Assembly (NCBI GenBank): GCA_037074765.1
Contig: JBAMDO010000120.1
Location: 62,001-126,000 of the forward strand
Direction: 5' to 3'
Length of the DNA: 64,000 nucleotides
DNA from: Mansonella perstans
Lineage: Eukaryota; Nematoda; Chromadorea; Rhabditida; Onchocercidae
The notes under the pieces were generated by a model. It made no database searches, had not been told where the DNA came from, and saw nothing but the letters and a program-made list of their open reading frames with translations. A program made the position numbers and the translations under genes. Shown one piece after another: positions 1 to 12,389 of the stretch; the first letter of the stretch is position 1, and every line of letters starts with the position of its first letter.

Positions 1-1324
1 CTTATTGAGAACTAGATTGATATTCAATTAAAATTATCGCTTAAAAAAAGTGCTTCGAAATAATTTACTTTGGTGTGACTTTAATAAGAATTAATTACAA
101 CTTGAAATCTATTTTAATAACAAATAACTAAATAACTTATTAAAATGATAAATAACTGAATAAATACCTAATAAGAACACATAAATTAAATAAGTAAGCA
201 AAAAGTGAATAAAAAAAACGAAACAAAGAGACAAAAAAATAAAGTGTATTAGAACTCAATCAAATATGTCCTTATGATATATTAGTGCAGCAAATTATCA
301 TTTTAAATCAAATTATAAATTTAAATCAGCTGATTCATCTCTTCTACTTTTTTCCCTACAAAATTGCTTACTTATCAATGAATAATGCCATGTCTATCTT
401 TTATTGATAAATCGATTGGTACATCATTAACCAAAACTGATCCAGACATTTAATACGATATTTTTGTTGTTGATGGTGATACTATACATATATTGGATAC
501 ATCTTATTATTAGTTTTGTATCAAATGAGGTTTTTTACCTATGGCATCACTCATTTAATCATTGATCAAGTCCGTTTATATTATTAATGAAAGAAATAAT
601 TTGTAAATAATTATTTAGTTAACAAACAAAAAAATCTCACTACTGAAATTTTGTTACTGCGTATAAATTACGAATATGCTCCAGCAATATTTGCTAAATG
701 TAAATCCTCTTTCACTTGAAATATTCATGTTCACTTTATTCTAACCATAAGAAATATCTGTGCTACAATGATTTTATAAGAATTGAATAATGCTACTTTG
801 ATATAACAAAAATTGCTTGTGCTACAATAATATAACGAGAGATGAGTTGTCCTCTGATGATAAAAATTTGGCCTTTTTCATTCACTTGCATATTTTGCAT
901 TAATTGATAGTTTCCATGTTGATAATTGGTTATAAGATGAGAATATCGTATAATTATTGGGTACGATAGATGAATTACTGAATGATTGACTAAGTGAATG
1001 AATGAATGAATGAATGTTAGGTATATTTGCAGAAATAAATAAATGAATAAATTAAATAATCTACTATCGAAATAAATAATGGAACTATTTAGACTCAAAA
1101 ATTATTTTATCAAATAGCAATAATAACAATAGCAATAAGTGGGATTAGTAGTAATAGTTGTAGTAGTAGTAGAAGCAACAAGAGGAAATGGTATTTATTA
1201 TGGAAATTGGTAGCTAAGTGGAGAGGAAAAAATGAGTAAGCTGCATCAGTTCATTAATTCTAGGCTATTTTCATCCATTTTCTCCCCTACCACTTAAAGT
1301 ACCAATTGATGAGTCCAATCACAA

Positions 1325-1363
1325 ACACACATACACACACACACACACACGCACACACACACA
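1325..1363. repeat. AC dinucleotide microsatellite
   Basis: An almost pure CA/AC run, interrupted once by a G, lies in non-coding DNA. Confidence 0.9.
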
Positions 1364-4300
1364 GATGCATAGATGTAGACACATCGATACATTGAGTATT
1401 ACGGTATTTTAAACTATTTACTGCAATTACTGTGTTGCCAAATGCGATCGCTATTGATAAACATATAATAAAAAAATAAATTGTTGGTTTTGTTGTTTAA
1501 TTGATTATAATGCAGTAAATGATAAAAAGAATTTAAGAAAAATGAAAAGATCATAAAGTAAAGATGAAGAAAATGAGAGAGAGAGAAAATGAGCAATTGT
1601 AAAAAGGTCCAAGTATAATACTAACAATAACTATTACATGTACTACAACGATTACTATTAACCACTTGTGGAAAAGTGCTATAAAAATTGTCATCCCAAA
1701 ATAATCCAACCAATTGAGTGCTTCATGCTATTCTCATCGATGCACTTAATGTTTTTATATCCTATTCAAATAAATCAATTCTGTTTTTTTTTTCTCAACT
1801 CTGTTTCTCATTTATTTCATTCTGTAAATTTAACCTTTTCACCTTTCTTTCAATTCAACTTTCTTCATTTAATTAAATCTGTATTCCAATGAATTCAAAA
1901 TTAAAATATTACATAAGTCCTTTGTGACATAAAGATTACAAACAATCAACCTATTGCGTGACATACTTTTATTAATTAGTATTATTGTTATTAATCATTA
2001 AAAGAAATATTACACAATTTGTCAAGTTAAAGAAGAAAGCAACGAAGTAAAAAGCAAATTAAACGAATGACAAAAATAAAGAGAATATAAAACTTTCTTG
2101 TGCTTATTTTTATTTTGGCTTTTTTAAACAGGATTACTTTCTACATTTCAAATCAATTATCTAAAAGTATCTAATAAGATTGCATATGTATGTTATTGAT
2201 CGAAGTGTCAAGTTATTCAATTTATAATTAACTAAATTTCAAAATCTAATTTTTTAATTAAATGTTTACAGTGAATGATAAAAGTGTTATAATATGCTTC
2301 TTCATTGCTAATTTTTTTTTTTGCACACAACTATTTATGTAACTAATTATTTAACATTTGTAATTTATTAGTACATACTTTTGTATGAATTTTTATTTAT
2401 TAACCATTACACGTGATCACTACCGGACACAATTTAGTATCGAACTAATTAATATAATATTGGAAATTAACATCGAAATAATTAATGTGATATTACAAAT
2501 TCTCATATTATATCTTTCCGCAATTTAATCCTTCATCTATAACTGCTTGCTATACGCTGGGATTGATTTATAAGAAAGCATTTCATTTATCAGATGCCAG
2601 TACACTACATTTTGAAAAGTTAAAGTTCAAGCATTTTGTGATAACGCATAAAAAAATGATAATAAATAATCAAACACATATGTCATAGAACACTCAAACA
2701 GTAACATTCATTTCAAAATTTTCCTCTAAATCAGTGAATAATGATGACAAATTTTCCAGTTTGGCATCTGCTCCGAAAATGTGGTAGAAATGTCTCAGGA
2801 GGGATTCGGATGGATATTTTACCATTCTCTTTTCTCATGCCCCGCGAGAATGTCTCTATCTCAATGATTTATCAATTTTTGTTATTCCAATATCATGAGA
2901 ATTTTACAGTAAACAATAAACAATGCTAATGTAATGATGTACTATCAATCAAACGATATTTGGCAATGTCACAAATTCTAGGATTAACCTAAAGCGTTTA
3001 CTACAATGCTGTATGAGTCTTCCTTCAACATTATCATAACACAGTCATCAACATCATCATCATCATCATTATCCATGTCAACATTATCGTCATTAACTAA
3101 ATATTTATCATCAATTATTCATTTTGTCACTGTCATATATTTTCTTCAATACCGCCTTATATATCGATAGCGTTTATGCATGATCAGAGATCGGCAGTTT
3201 TCTTCGATAGCTATTTATATTGATGGTGACAATGATGATGGCGGTACTGGCATAAATCTCGAGCAGATTTCCAAAGGTATTAATTCGGGTTAAGTGAAAA
3301 AAAAAAAAAAAAAGGAAGGAGAAATGGGTGGTATGTCACATTTAGTAAATTCTCTTTGTCGGTTCTAATAAATCTACCCGTAAAAGGGAAGATGAAACTG
3401 AAATGAAGCGGAATAATATCAAATGCTTGCTTCCGTATTTCTTTTTTCCCTTTTTAAGGATAGAATTGGCGGGATGCTTAGAAAGGTTATATAAAGAGTA
3501 GAGGAGGTAGAAAGGAGAAAATGAGGTGACAAGGTGGAGAGAGGTGAGAAAGTGACAAGATGAGTGAAAATCACATCAATTAACAGAGCTATCACTAAAT
3601 TTATTGGTAATGTGATAAGGATATCTGAATGATTTGAGCCTAGAAAAAAAAAAGAGCCACAATTCTCTATGAGTAATTTTACCTTCACTATTTAAAAAAA
3701 AAAAAAAAGATAAAATTTAAATTTAATAGTAACAATACTTTTTTCCAAAAAATTTTAATTTATATTTCTTTTATTTATATCTCAATATTTTTATTTGTTC
3801 TAAATTGCTCTGAAGAGTTTAATATAAGAAGTATAATTATTATGCAAATCTAATTATTAAAATTATTTTATACATACGCTATCAAGTTCATCTTTATAAT
3901 AATTTTTTCTAAAATTTCGTTTACTTTTAAAACAAAATAAATGTGGTATACTGTAGTGAAATTTAGTCTTTCAAGCTTATCCTAATCTTTTAAATTTTAT
4001 TCCATATAAACTACATTATTAAATCATTTAAGTTCTACTGTACTATGAAAGAGAAAAGAATAGTGTGGCTATGGTTATGTGTTTTGTAATAATTCTTTTT
4101 CTTTTTTTTTGAAAATTAAATATTTAAATTTTCTCAAGTTTAAAATTATATTTTTTGACAATTTCATTTTCTTCTCTTATTGATTTAATGTTTTCAGTAA
4201 ACAAAAAGAAAATAATAATAATGTAAATTAATTAAAAAAATTGACAATGTGAACAATAATATTTGTGATTTTATTTTTTATCTTCTAATGAAATATATTC

Positions 4301-5145
4301 ATCTCCATTTTTGTGTAAATCTATTAAATTTTATATTTCAAACTTTCAAATTTGCAATAAATTTTCAGTTGAATCCAGATTTAAGTATCTATCTATAAAA
4401 ATATTTTCTGTCTTGGTGCAATCAATAAAAAAATCAAAATTTCCTTTGATTTTAAAAAATCAATAATGATCAATTGAATAATGATCAATTGTTTTTGCAT
4501 AAGTAATAAGAGAAGAACAAAAAAGAAAAGTTTATCAAAAAGAAAAAGGGAGTGAGTAAATTTTTACCGCAAATTTATCAAAAGGAATCCACATGGGAAA
4601 AAAAAACAAAAAAGTGCTAGAACGATAAAGATAAATCATTTCAACAAATAATCTTAATCGTGCATGAATGCCTTTATGCATGTGCCTACGCATATGTCCA
4701 TTTGTCGCATGCCAATATTATATTTGGTCACTTTTATCGGTCACTGTATTGTTTAGCCAATCAGTTAGTTTCAGTTAGTTCGTCATTTAGTTAGTTAGTT
4801 AGTCATTCAGTTTTATTCTTTTTTTTCCCTTTCATCTATACCGCTTTTCCATTTACGATAATGCAGATTGACCTTTTTGTTCGCGCATTGTTATTCGGAT
4901 ATTTTCCAAATGGACAGGATTTCGAGAGAGTAAGCTGAGTGAAATACCATATAATGGACAATAATACAATCATTCCATTCATGAATTTTATGGATTAAGA
5001 TAGAAGAACGAAAAGGCGAGAGAGAAATTATTGATATAGGCCGATATGTTTGTTTAATATTTTTGCTATGATTGAATGTTTTGTTTGAAACAATTCCCAT
5101 TTTTACAACCTTACCATTTTTCGCTTCTTTTGACCTTATCTTACC

Positions 5146-5252
5146 GTAGTAGTAGTAGTAGTAGTAGTAGTAATAATAATAATAGTAGTAGTAGTAGTAG
5201 TAATAGTGGTAGTAGTAGTACTAGTAGTAGTAATGATAGGAATAGTAGTAAT
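5146..5252. repeat. TAG/AGT trinucleotide repeat
   Basis: About 107 bp of imperfect GTA/TAG and AAT trinucleotides. One frame reads as a Ser/Asn run, but there is no surrounding coding signal, so it is treated as a simple repeat. Confidence 0.85.
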
Positions 5253-6740
5253 ATTTAATGTTAATTTACAACAGGAGTAAACCTTCTCTTTGATTGCACT
5301 TTTATAACTTCAACTAAAGAGAAACTTGGAATTTTAGGTGAAAAAAAAAATGCAGTCAGTAGTTTTTCGGGGAAAGGCGGGGGAGATACGTTAAATCTTT
5401 TAGCTTGAAAGAATGTTTAATCTGAACAAATGAACAGCATGATAAACCACTTTTAGTCAAGGCTAATCCTCTTTCATCAATTTTTGTCATCAAATTACTA
5501 ACCGGCGGATGCCTGTTGCGAGATAATATATCTTTCTTCTTCTCACCATATACTTCATACTTGTTTACATTTAAGGTCAAAGGGTACGGAACTATGAAAT
5601 AAAAATGAAGTAAGTTTGAAATAATATTTTATTGAAATAAATGAGGAAGATTGGAAAAGAAATCAGACAAAAACATATTAAATATTTTCATTTTTTTATT
5701 GTTATCTACACTGTAATCGTTTTTAAAATATCTACTAAAATTTGGATATTTAAATAAAAATTAATTGTCATCGAATTGTCATCCGATACTGATGATGTCC
5801 ACATTGCCATACTTTTACATTTAACTCATATTTAAGCAAAAGGAAAATAAACAACGAAAAGAGCTAAAATGAATAAAAATTTAAAAAGAAAGAGAACAGA
5901 GAAAAATTACGAAAGATTTGAAATTTTTGCATTCTAATTATCTGTCTGCAACTTTTAAAGCATTTGCCGCAAATTTACATATTTTAATTTTAATTAATTC
6001 TATTTTTATTCATTCACTCAATTTTAATTAGATGCAAATAAATGAATGGAAAATTTGGAAAGTGTATTTGATCAAATATGATAAATTTCAATCTTTTTTA
6101 TTTTCTGAAAAAGAACACTCCCACTCCTTATTAATAATAAGAGTCCAGAATCTGCGAAACAGAACAAGTAAACCGTTTTTTGATCTGTTCACATAAAAGG
6201 TGGAGCTATTGCAATTACCACTTTCTCCACCCTTTTCCATTCCTTCCTTTCCTACTATCACTAACCATTTCAATAACTACTGCAAATACGCATTTCCTGT
6301 AGGATCCGACAACACCGGATACGGCAGAATGTTTTCGCTTACTTTCTGCGATGTTTTTCCGAGTTTCAACTTTTAATACAAAATATTTTTCAAAAATCAT
6401 TTTTTTTCACAATTGGTCAAGCAAGATAGACGATAAAATTTCGAGCCAAATAATTCGAAAAAACACTAAACCGGAAATTAGACCACAGTTCAGTTTTGTA
6501 ATTTCAAATTTTATAAGTCATATTTCTAATGGTATGATAATATTTGTGATAATATTTGTGATTGGGCAAGTTAATATACAAATCTACGATAGGATCAGCA
6601 TATGATTAAAATGGAATTTGAAATAATTTTAATTAATTAGTTTAAATTACTTGTTAATATGAGTTTCAATGATCAGAAAAATCTTACCGATATTTTCTTT
6701 GGAACCTTGTGTTACAGTATCGTATCATATGTCAACATTG

Positions 6741-6755
6741 TTTGTTTGTAGAATT
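6741..6755 (+). promoter_or_regulatory. Probable splice acceptor just before the cnd-1 start codon
   Basis: TTGTTTGTAG ends at 6751, followed by AATT and then ATG at 6756. In nematodes a TTT-rich AG this close to an ATG is typical of a spliced-leader addition site. A short upstream 5'UTR intron would look the same. Confidence 0.5.
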
Positions 6756-8102
6756 ATGACAGCACCATCAACAGTTGCGTCAAGTGAAGAGCCAACAATA
6801 ACTTCGACAACATTTGATACTATCAATAAGTCTCGAATACGCCGTCAAAAAGCAAATACACGTGAACGGAATCGTATGCATGGCTTAAATCGTGCTTTAG
6901 ATAAATTGCGCCAACGTGTCCCAATAACAACTCAACATCAAAAACTCTCCAAAATTGAAACATTACGATTAGCAAGGTTTTCAAAATTATTCAAACTTTT
7001 TATGATAGTCTTACTGAATCAAAAGAGAACTTTTTACTGCTGACTCATTCAATTTTTATTTCAAAAATGAAAATCTTTATTCTACATTTATAATTAATAA
7101 TAACTAATCTAGAAATTTGTTATTTTTAATTCTGGAAATTTGTTAATTATAGAAATCATTTTAGAAATTGGATCAGTAATTATTGCTAACATTTCTTTTT
7201 GGAATATTTCATTTATTTAATTTATTAAAATTTCTATATATTTTGAATATATGATTAATTAAGCATCGAAATTTTCACGTTTTTCACTTATCGGTTTAAT
7301 AGTTATTTGATAAATTATACGCAAAACTTTTATGTCATATTCATAACGAAAAAGTCGCACTGTAGCGAAACTTGTATCAAATTACAGTTCAATAAGTATA
7401 ATCAATCAGAATTGAAATTAATCAAGCGGTGCCATTAAAGGTCGCATAGATCTTTCGGTAAATATAAGCTTATTGTCTCAAGTGATAATAACTTCTCTAA
7501 TTTAGCAAATAAAGGTTACGGTATTCCTACCATAACATTTTCTTTTAGTGGAAAGCATCTAATTCGATTATTACTGTTTTATTATTATTATTATTGTTAT
7601 TGAAATTGATATTGTTGCTATTATTATCATTACGACTATTATTACCAATGCTACTGCAGTACTTGAAGAAAAATCAGCAAAAATATTCTTTTACACATTT
7701 ACATGTTTGTGTGTACCTGTGTATGTGTATTTGTATGTGTATGTATGTATGTCTGATGTTCAAGATTTTCGACACTGAGTAATGCGGACATATATATTTT
7801 GAATCTACAACTTAATTTTCAAATTCTTGACCATTTTTCCCTTTTGCTCAATATTATCATTTATTACTGTCCAATTTTTGGAACAGTGTACAGATTCACG
7901 CAGTGAATTATCTTACATTAAATGAATTATAAACATTCGAATTAATTGCAGTTTCACAATGTGCTCAAATCTAAATTAATTCATTTCAATTTTTCTCCAT
8001 TATTTATAATTAAGAAATGAAATTTCATTTTTTTTGATTATTTATATTTTCATGTTAAATCTCATCACATATATACATAACATAAATACATATATACCAT
8101 AT

Positions 8103-8198
<96 letters not shown>

Positions 8199-9653
8199 AC
8201 ACATATATATATACATACACTTGCGCACACTCACTCACATATACATACAAATATAAAGAAGATAATGGTTAATTATAATTTTCATTTAATTATATCGATC
8301 TAAAATTAATTTAATTAAAGAAAAGAGATGGAAAAGAAGCTATGTGCTTGACCTTTTCATATAATATGCCACTATTATTGAGTGATTTTTTTTAATAAAA
8401 TAAATAATGAGCCATTTTTAGGAGAAGAAACAATAATTTATCCATCACAACTGTTAATCATTTTCTAAATTGTCACCATTCATGTCATCATCATTGTATA
8501 CCTCTCTCTACCTTTTCTTAATTATTACCCTCATATCACATCACTTTTCTTTTTTACCGCTAATCTAATTAATAGTATCTATTCATTTCCACTCTCACAT
8601 CTTTGTTCTTCTTTTCCTTAACTTTTTTTCTTTTGAACTTCTATTCTTTCATTCTTTTATTTGATATTTTTAATGTATTTTTTCCAAATTATATTTTTAC
8701 AACTTTCTACCATAAATTCGTAAAATTCTATTTTGAAATCTAAAAATTAACTAACACAGGAAGTTAGCATAATATGCTAAGAAAATGAAAATAATTACTT
8801 AATTAGATTAATTGAGTGATTTTAATTAGATTAAATTTAATTTTTTTGTTATAATTAATTTTTTGGTTAAACAATTTTTTTTTTTTTAAATTAAAATGGC
8901 TCGCTTTAACGTCATTTATTTTATTTAATTATTGAATAATAATGATTGCCAATTATTTTGCCACTAATTATTTGTTATAAATTTATGTAATAATTTCAAT
9001 TTATTGCTTTTTTTTATAGGAATTACATTGCTGCATTGGATCATATCCTGGATAGTAATGTACAACCAAGTGCTCTGGAATATGCAAATATGTTAAGTAC
9101 AGGAATGAGTCAAACTACAACAAATTTAATAGCAACCTTACTTCATGTACCACCTCGTTTACTTGCATTAACTCAACAACAACAGCAGCAACAACAACAG
9201 CAACAGCAACAACAACATCAGCAACAACAACAACAGCAACAACAACAACAGCAACAACAACAACAGCAACAACAACAACAGCGACTGCAACAACAACAAC
9301 AGCGACGACTACAACAACAACAACAACAACAACAACGTTATCGAAACTGTTATCAACAGGATTGTAATTCTTATCTCCAAGATAATTATCATCCTGAATG
9401 CAATCAGCATAATATTACATCAATTTTATATCCTACTAAATCAGCAGTCAGCCATTTTCCGGAATGTATTTCACCCATTCAATCATCACATTTAAATCAA
9501 TGTAACTTTATGGATACTATCAGTGTACAAAGTATTGAAACCAATCAACCGATTCCGATGCAACTGTCAACAACGGCTAAAATCCACTCATCGTCAGCTA
9601 TTCCAGCCAATACCATTTTACCTTTACTACCAATTAGTTTTCATTATCAATAG
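6756..9653 (+). CDS. cnd-1: NeuroD-family bHLH transcription factor (CND-1-like) with polyglutamine tract
   Basis: Two exons, 6756-6976 and 9020-9653, give 284 aa. Exon 1 carries the basic region and helix 1 ([17 protein letters not shown]) plus the loop and start of helix 2 ([12 protein letters not shown]). The intron (GT at 6977, TATAG ending at 9019) interrupts the Arg codon before NYIAAL, so the bHLH domain is split across a 2-kb intron. The basic-region residues for E-box binding are intact, and the loop wording ITTQHQ resembles C. elegans CND-1, a proneural factor acting in neuroblast and motor-neuron fate. Exon 2 continues into about 50 near-continuous CAA/CAG glutamines (roughly 9174-9336) and a Ser/Pro/Gln-rich tail. 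I prefer the ATG at 6756 because TTTGTAG lies four bases upstream, like a trans- or cis-splice acceptor; an in-frame ATG at 6669 would add 29 residues. A neurogenin identity is less likely. Confidence 0.88.
8105..8203. repeat. Long CA microsatellite in the cnd-1 intron
   Basis: About 89 bp of uninterrupted AC dinucleotides (8105-8193), then a degenerate continuation into AT dinucleotides. It sits inside the single large cnd-1 intron. Open frames across it on both strands (His-Thr or Val-Cys runs) are artefacts of the repeat. Confidence 0.95.
9174..9336 (+). repeat. CAA/CAG repeat encoding polyglutamine in cnd-1
   Basis: A CAR codon array, mixed CAA and CAG and interrupted by CAT, CGA and CTG/CTA codons, encodes about 50 Gln within some 55 residues. 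The mixed codons argue that the tract is old or under amino-acid selection rather than a recent pure-repeat expansion. Confidence 0.9.
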
Positions 9654-12389
9654 TTATGAATAATTTTTCCGTATTTTATTTTAATTTTAAATGATTTATT
9701 ATTTAAAATCGCATTTGACAAAGATATACCATGTTGTGATGTGTCTTAATAGAATTTACCGGTGAATTAATAATCATTATTAAATTATACTGAGTTATTG
9801 AAGTGAAAAGGAAAAGATTTGTTGACTTTTAACGATGAATTGAGCTATTTCATGATCTGTTTAAAGTTTATTTAGGTGACATATACATGTATGACCTGTT
9901 TAATATTTGCGTGATCAAATAATAAATATTCACTGATAACATCATCTTATTCTTGATAATATGTTTACCGATAGCATTTTATCTTACTACTGATAATAAA
10001 TAACATATACAATGTATGTTTTTTTGACCCTTTCATTGTACCTTAGAATTTAGCAAATGAAAAAGAAAAGAAAAAGTATTCCAAAATTATATAATTAATA
10101 ATTAATTCAACTATCAGAACAGAATAAAAGAAACAAAAAATGCGTGAATTTGAAATGCTTATTTAAATTATTTAAAACTGAATTATTTGAAAAATGCAAA
10201 ACAATTTAAAACTTTTTTCAAATAGCTTTACTCAATAATGCATTCAGTACTTTTTCTTAATACAAAATACACATATATATTCTTGCATGCAAAGAATTCA
10301 ATAAAGTAATTGAATAATGAATATTGAATTTTTGAATTAAATTTTTTAATTTTTTCAATTATTAGATTTTTCATAGTATCAAATCATATTAAAAAAAGTA
10401 CCAAATCGAATCTTTCCAAACATTTCTTTTATTGCTATTCGAATTTTTATAATTTGATAATATTTTTGGAAACAAAAAATCAGCATTTTAGCATTTAAAT
10501 AATTATAATGTGATTTTTTTAAAGATATAATGAAATTTTTATAGGATTTGATTTAGCTCATGCAAAATGCAAAAGCAAATAAACCAGAAAAATTTTCAAT
10601 GCAATTACATTCAAAATTTTTTAATTTTAATTTCTGCAATTTAGAAATTTTTTTTTTCGCAAATGTGAAAACACTTCTGAAATTTTTATTTGTTTTTCTT
10701 TTACGCAGCATTTAATAAAATCGTTCCTTTATTTTACTTTAATTGTTTCCATGTTTTTTAATAGAATTCCAAAAAAAAGGAGATGGAAACAATTAGGATA
10801 AACTGAAACAGTCACTAATTATATTAATTACTGCTGAATGAAAATTTTCCCTCTCCCCCTTCCCTCCGCCCCATTACTTCACAATAAAAGATCAAAGCTT
10901 ACAATTATGCAACAATTAATTGGTACCAAAATACAATAACCGATAATATCGATGAGAATTCCCAGGATATTCAATAATCATCCATTCGTTCATTCGTTCA
11001 TTCGTTCATTCATTCATTCATTCATTCGTTCATTCGTTCATTCGTTCATTCGTTCATTCGTTCATTCGTTCATTCGTTCATTCGTTCATTCGTTCATTCG
11101 TTCATTCACTTATTTATTCATTCATTCATTATTTAATCCACTTTTTTGATACCTTAAATTACAATATTTCATTTTTTGTTTACAATAACTTTCGGAATGA
11201 AAAAAAGAAAAAGTTGACACTTCTGCAGAATTTAACAATTTTGGTATTTCATATAATTATTGAAAGAAACTAAAAAAAAAGAATTCACACCTATCTGATA
11301 AAACGATGACTTAAAAATTATTAATTTTTAAATCGGAAATTAATCTTTTAATCATATACTTTAAATGGAGCATGTAAAAAGTGAATTAAATATGCATTTA
11401 AGTGTTAGATATGTTTTTTAATTAATATTAGTGAAGAAAGGAAAATCTTGCACTCAATCAAGAAACAAATTTTAACTGTTTTTCACAATTAAAAGCGAAA
11501 AAAAGTTGTTGGAAGAATTTATAATAAATTCAGTTCTTTCATCACATGTAAAATCCCTCCTTTAGTTTCAGATAGATTCCTTGTTTTTTTTTTTAAATTA
11601 ATATTAAATAAAATTATTTTTGTGACATTCATTTCATACTGCTATCATTACTACTATCAATGTGCTATTAGTAAACATTTGCCATGTTTACGAATAATTA
11701 AGGTAATTATGCGTTGCACCAACTTCATGACTTATACATATTTACCTTTTTGATTGATCATTGACGATATATCTACCTCTGACCCATACTAACCAATCAT
11801 TTTGCCAACAACCTTAAACTGGATTTTCAATAATCTCTATTTGGTGCGTTGGAAACTTTTGAATAATAGAAATTCAATTCTATTATTTTTTATTTTACAA
11901 AGTTTTTTCAATTCTCCCGCTGAAATTAAATTCAATTTCCTGATAAAACCATAAGATTTTTTTAATTTCACATTTACCAAGTAATTGATAAGGAAGAATT
12001 TCTCTTTTTTTTTAAAAATTCAACAAAAACATAAACAGTAATAACAACAATAAAAAGCAAAAAAAGCAAGACAAAAACTAACAATCATGTTTTTTTCTAA
12101 CAAAATTCATGTGTTTGCTGTGTCTCACAGAAATTTCAAAATTTTGCATCCACAAAGTCAATTAATTAATTTACATTGGCTTAGTAATCACTGTAATTAA
12201 GGAAAGAAACTAGCCATTTTTCAGTCAAATTTTCCGTTATTTCAATAATTAAATCATATCTGTTACCTCAATAGGTGACCATATCCAAGTAATAATCGAT
12301 CCAGTGCTTATGTATTTAAGTATTTTTCTTCTAATTTTTAATACACACATAGTAAGCGTCACAACAATTCATTTAATGTATCAACTTGC
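9654..12389. other. Convergent intergenic region, cnd-1 to ELP2
   Basis: No gene is visible. A candidate polyadenylation hexamer AATAAA for cnd-1 lies at 9921-9926. The rest is AT-rich, with a CATT/CGTT tandem array at 10983-11130 and many short A/T runs. Both flanking genes end here (cnd-1 on +, ELP2 on -). Confidence 0.6.
10983..11130. repeat. CATTCGTT tandem array
   Basis: About 148 bp of tetranucleotide CATT/CGTT units, largely arranged as an 8-bp CATTCGTT higher-order repeat with a block of pure CATT near 11008-11025 and a degenerate tail. It is open in one frame, but the reading is repeat-driven. Confidence 0.92.

Larger units (their letters stand above)
1..6668. other. Left non-coding region upstream of cnd-1
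   Basis: I see no supportable gene here. The stretch is AT-rich and holds an AC microsatellite near 1325-1363, a TAG-type trinucleotide repeat near 5146-5252, several A/T homopolymers (for example about 3299-3314 and 3693-3708), and a 16-bp tandem duplication around 4465-4492. A locally less AT-rich patch at about 2741-2930 is open in one frame for 62 codons but resembles no family I recognise. The last few kilobases presumably include promoter and enhancer DNA of the downstream proneural gene, but that is inference from position. Confidence 0.6.

Noticed and set aside
5076..5258. Ser/Asn-rich 60-aa frame
   Set aside because: Simple trinucleotide repeat with no coding context.
8034..8303. 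Open frames on both strands across the CA microsatellite (His-Thr and Val-Cys runs)
   Set aside because: They exist only because dinucleotide repeats lack stops; they lie within the cnd-1 intron.
10952..11149. 65-aa frame of Ser-Phe-Ile-His/Arg repeats
   Set aside because: It is a reading of the CATT/CGTT tandem array with no splice or homology support.
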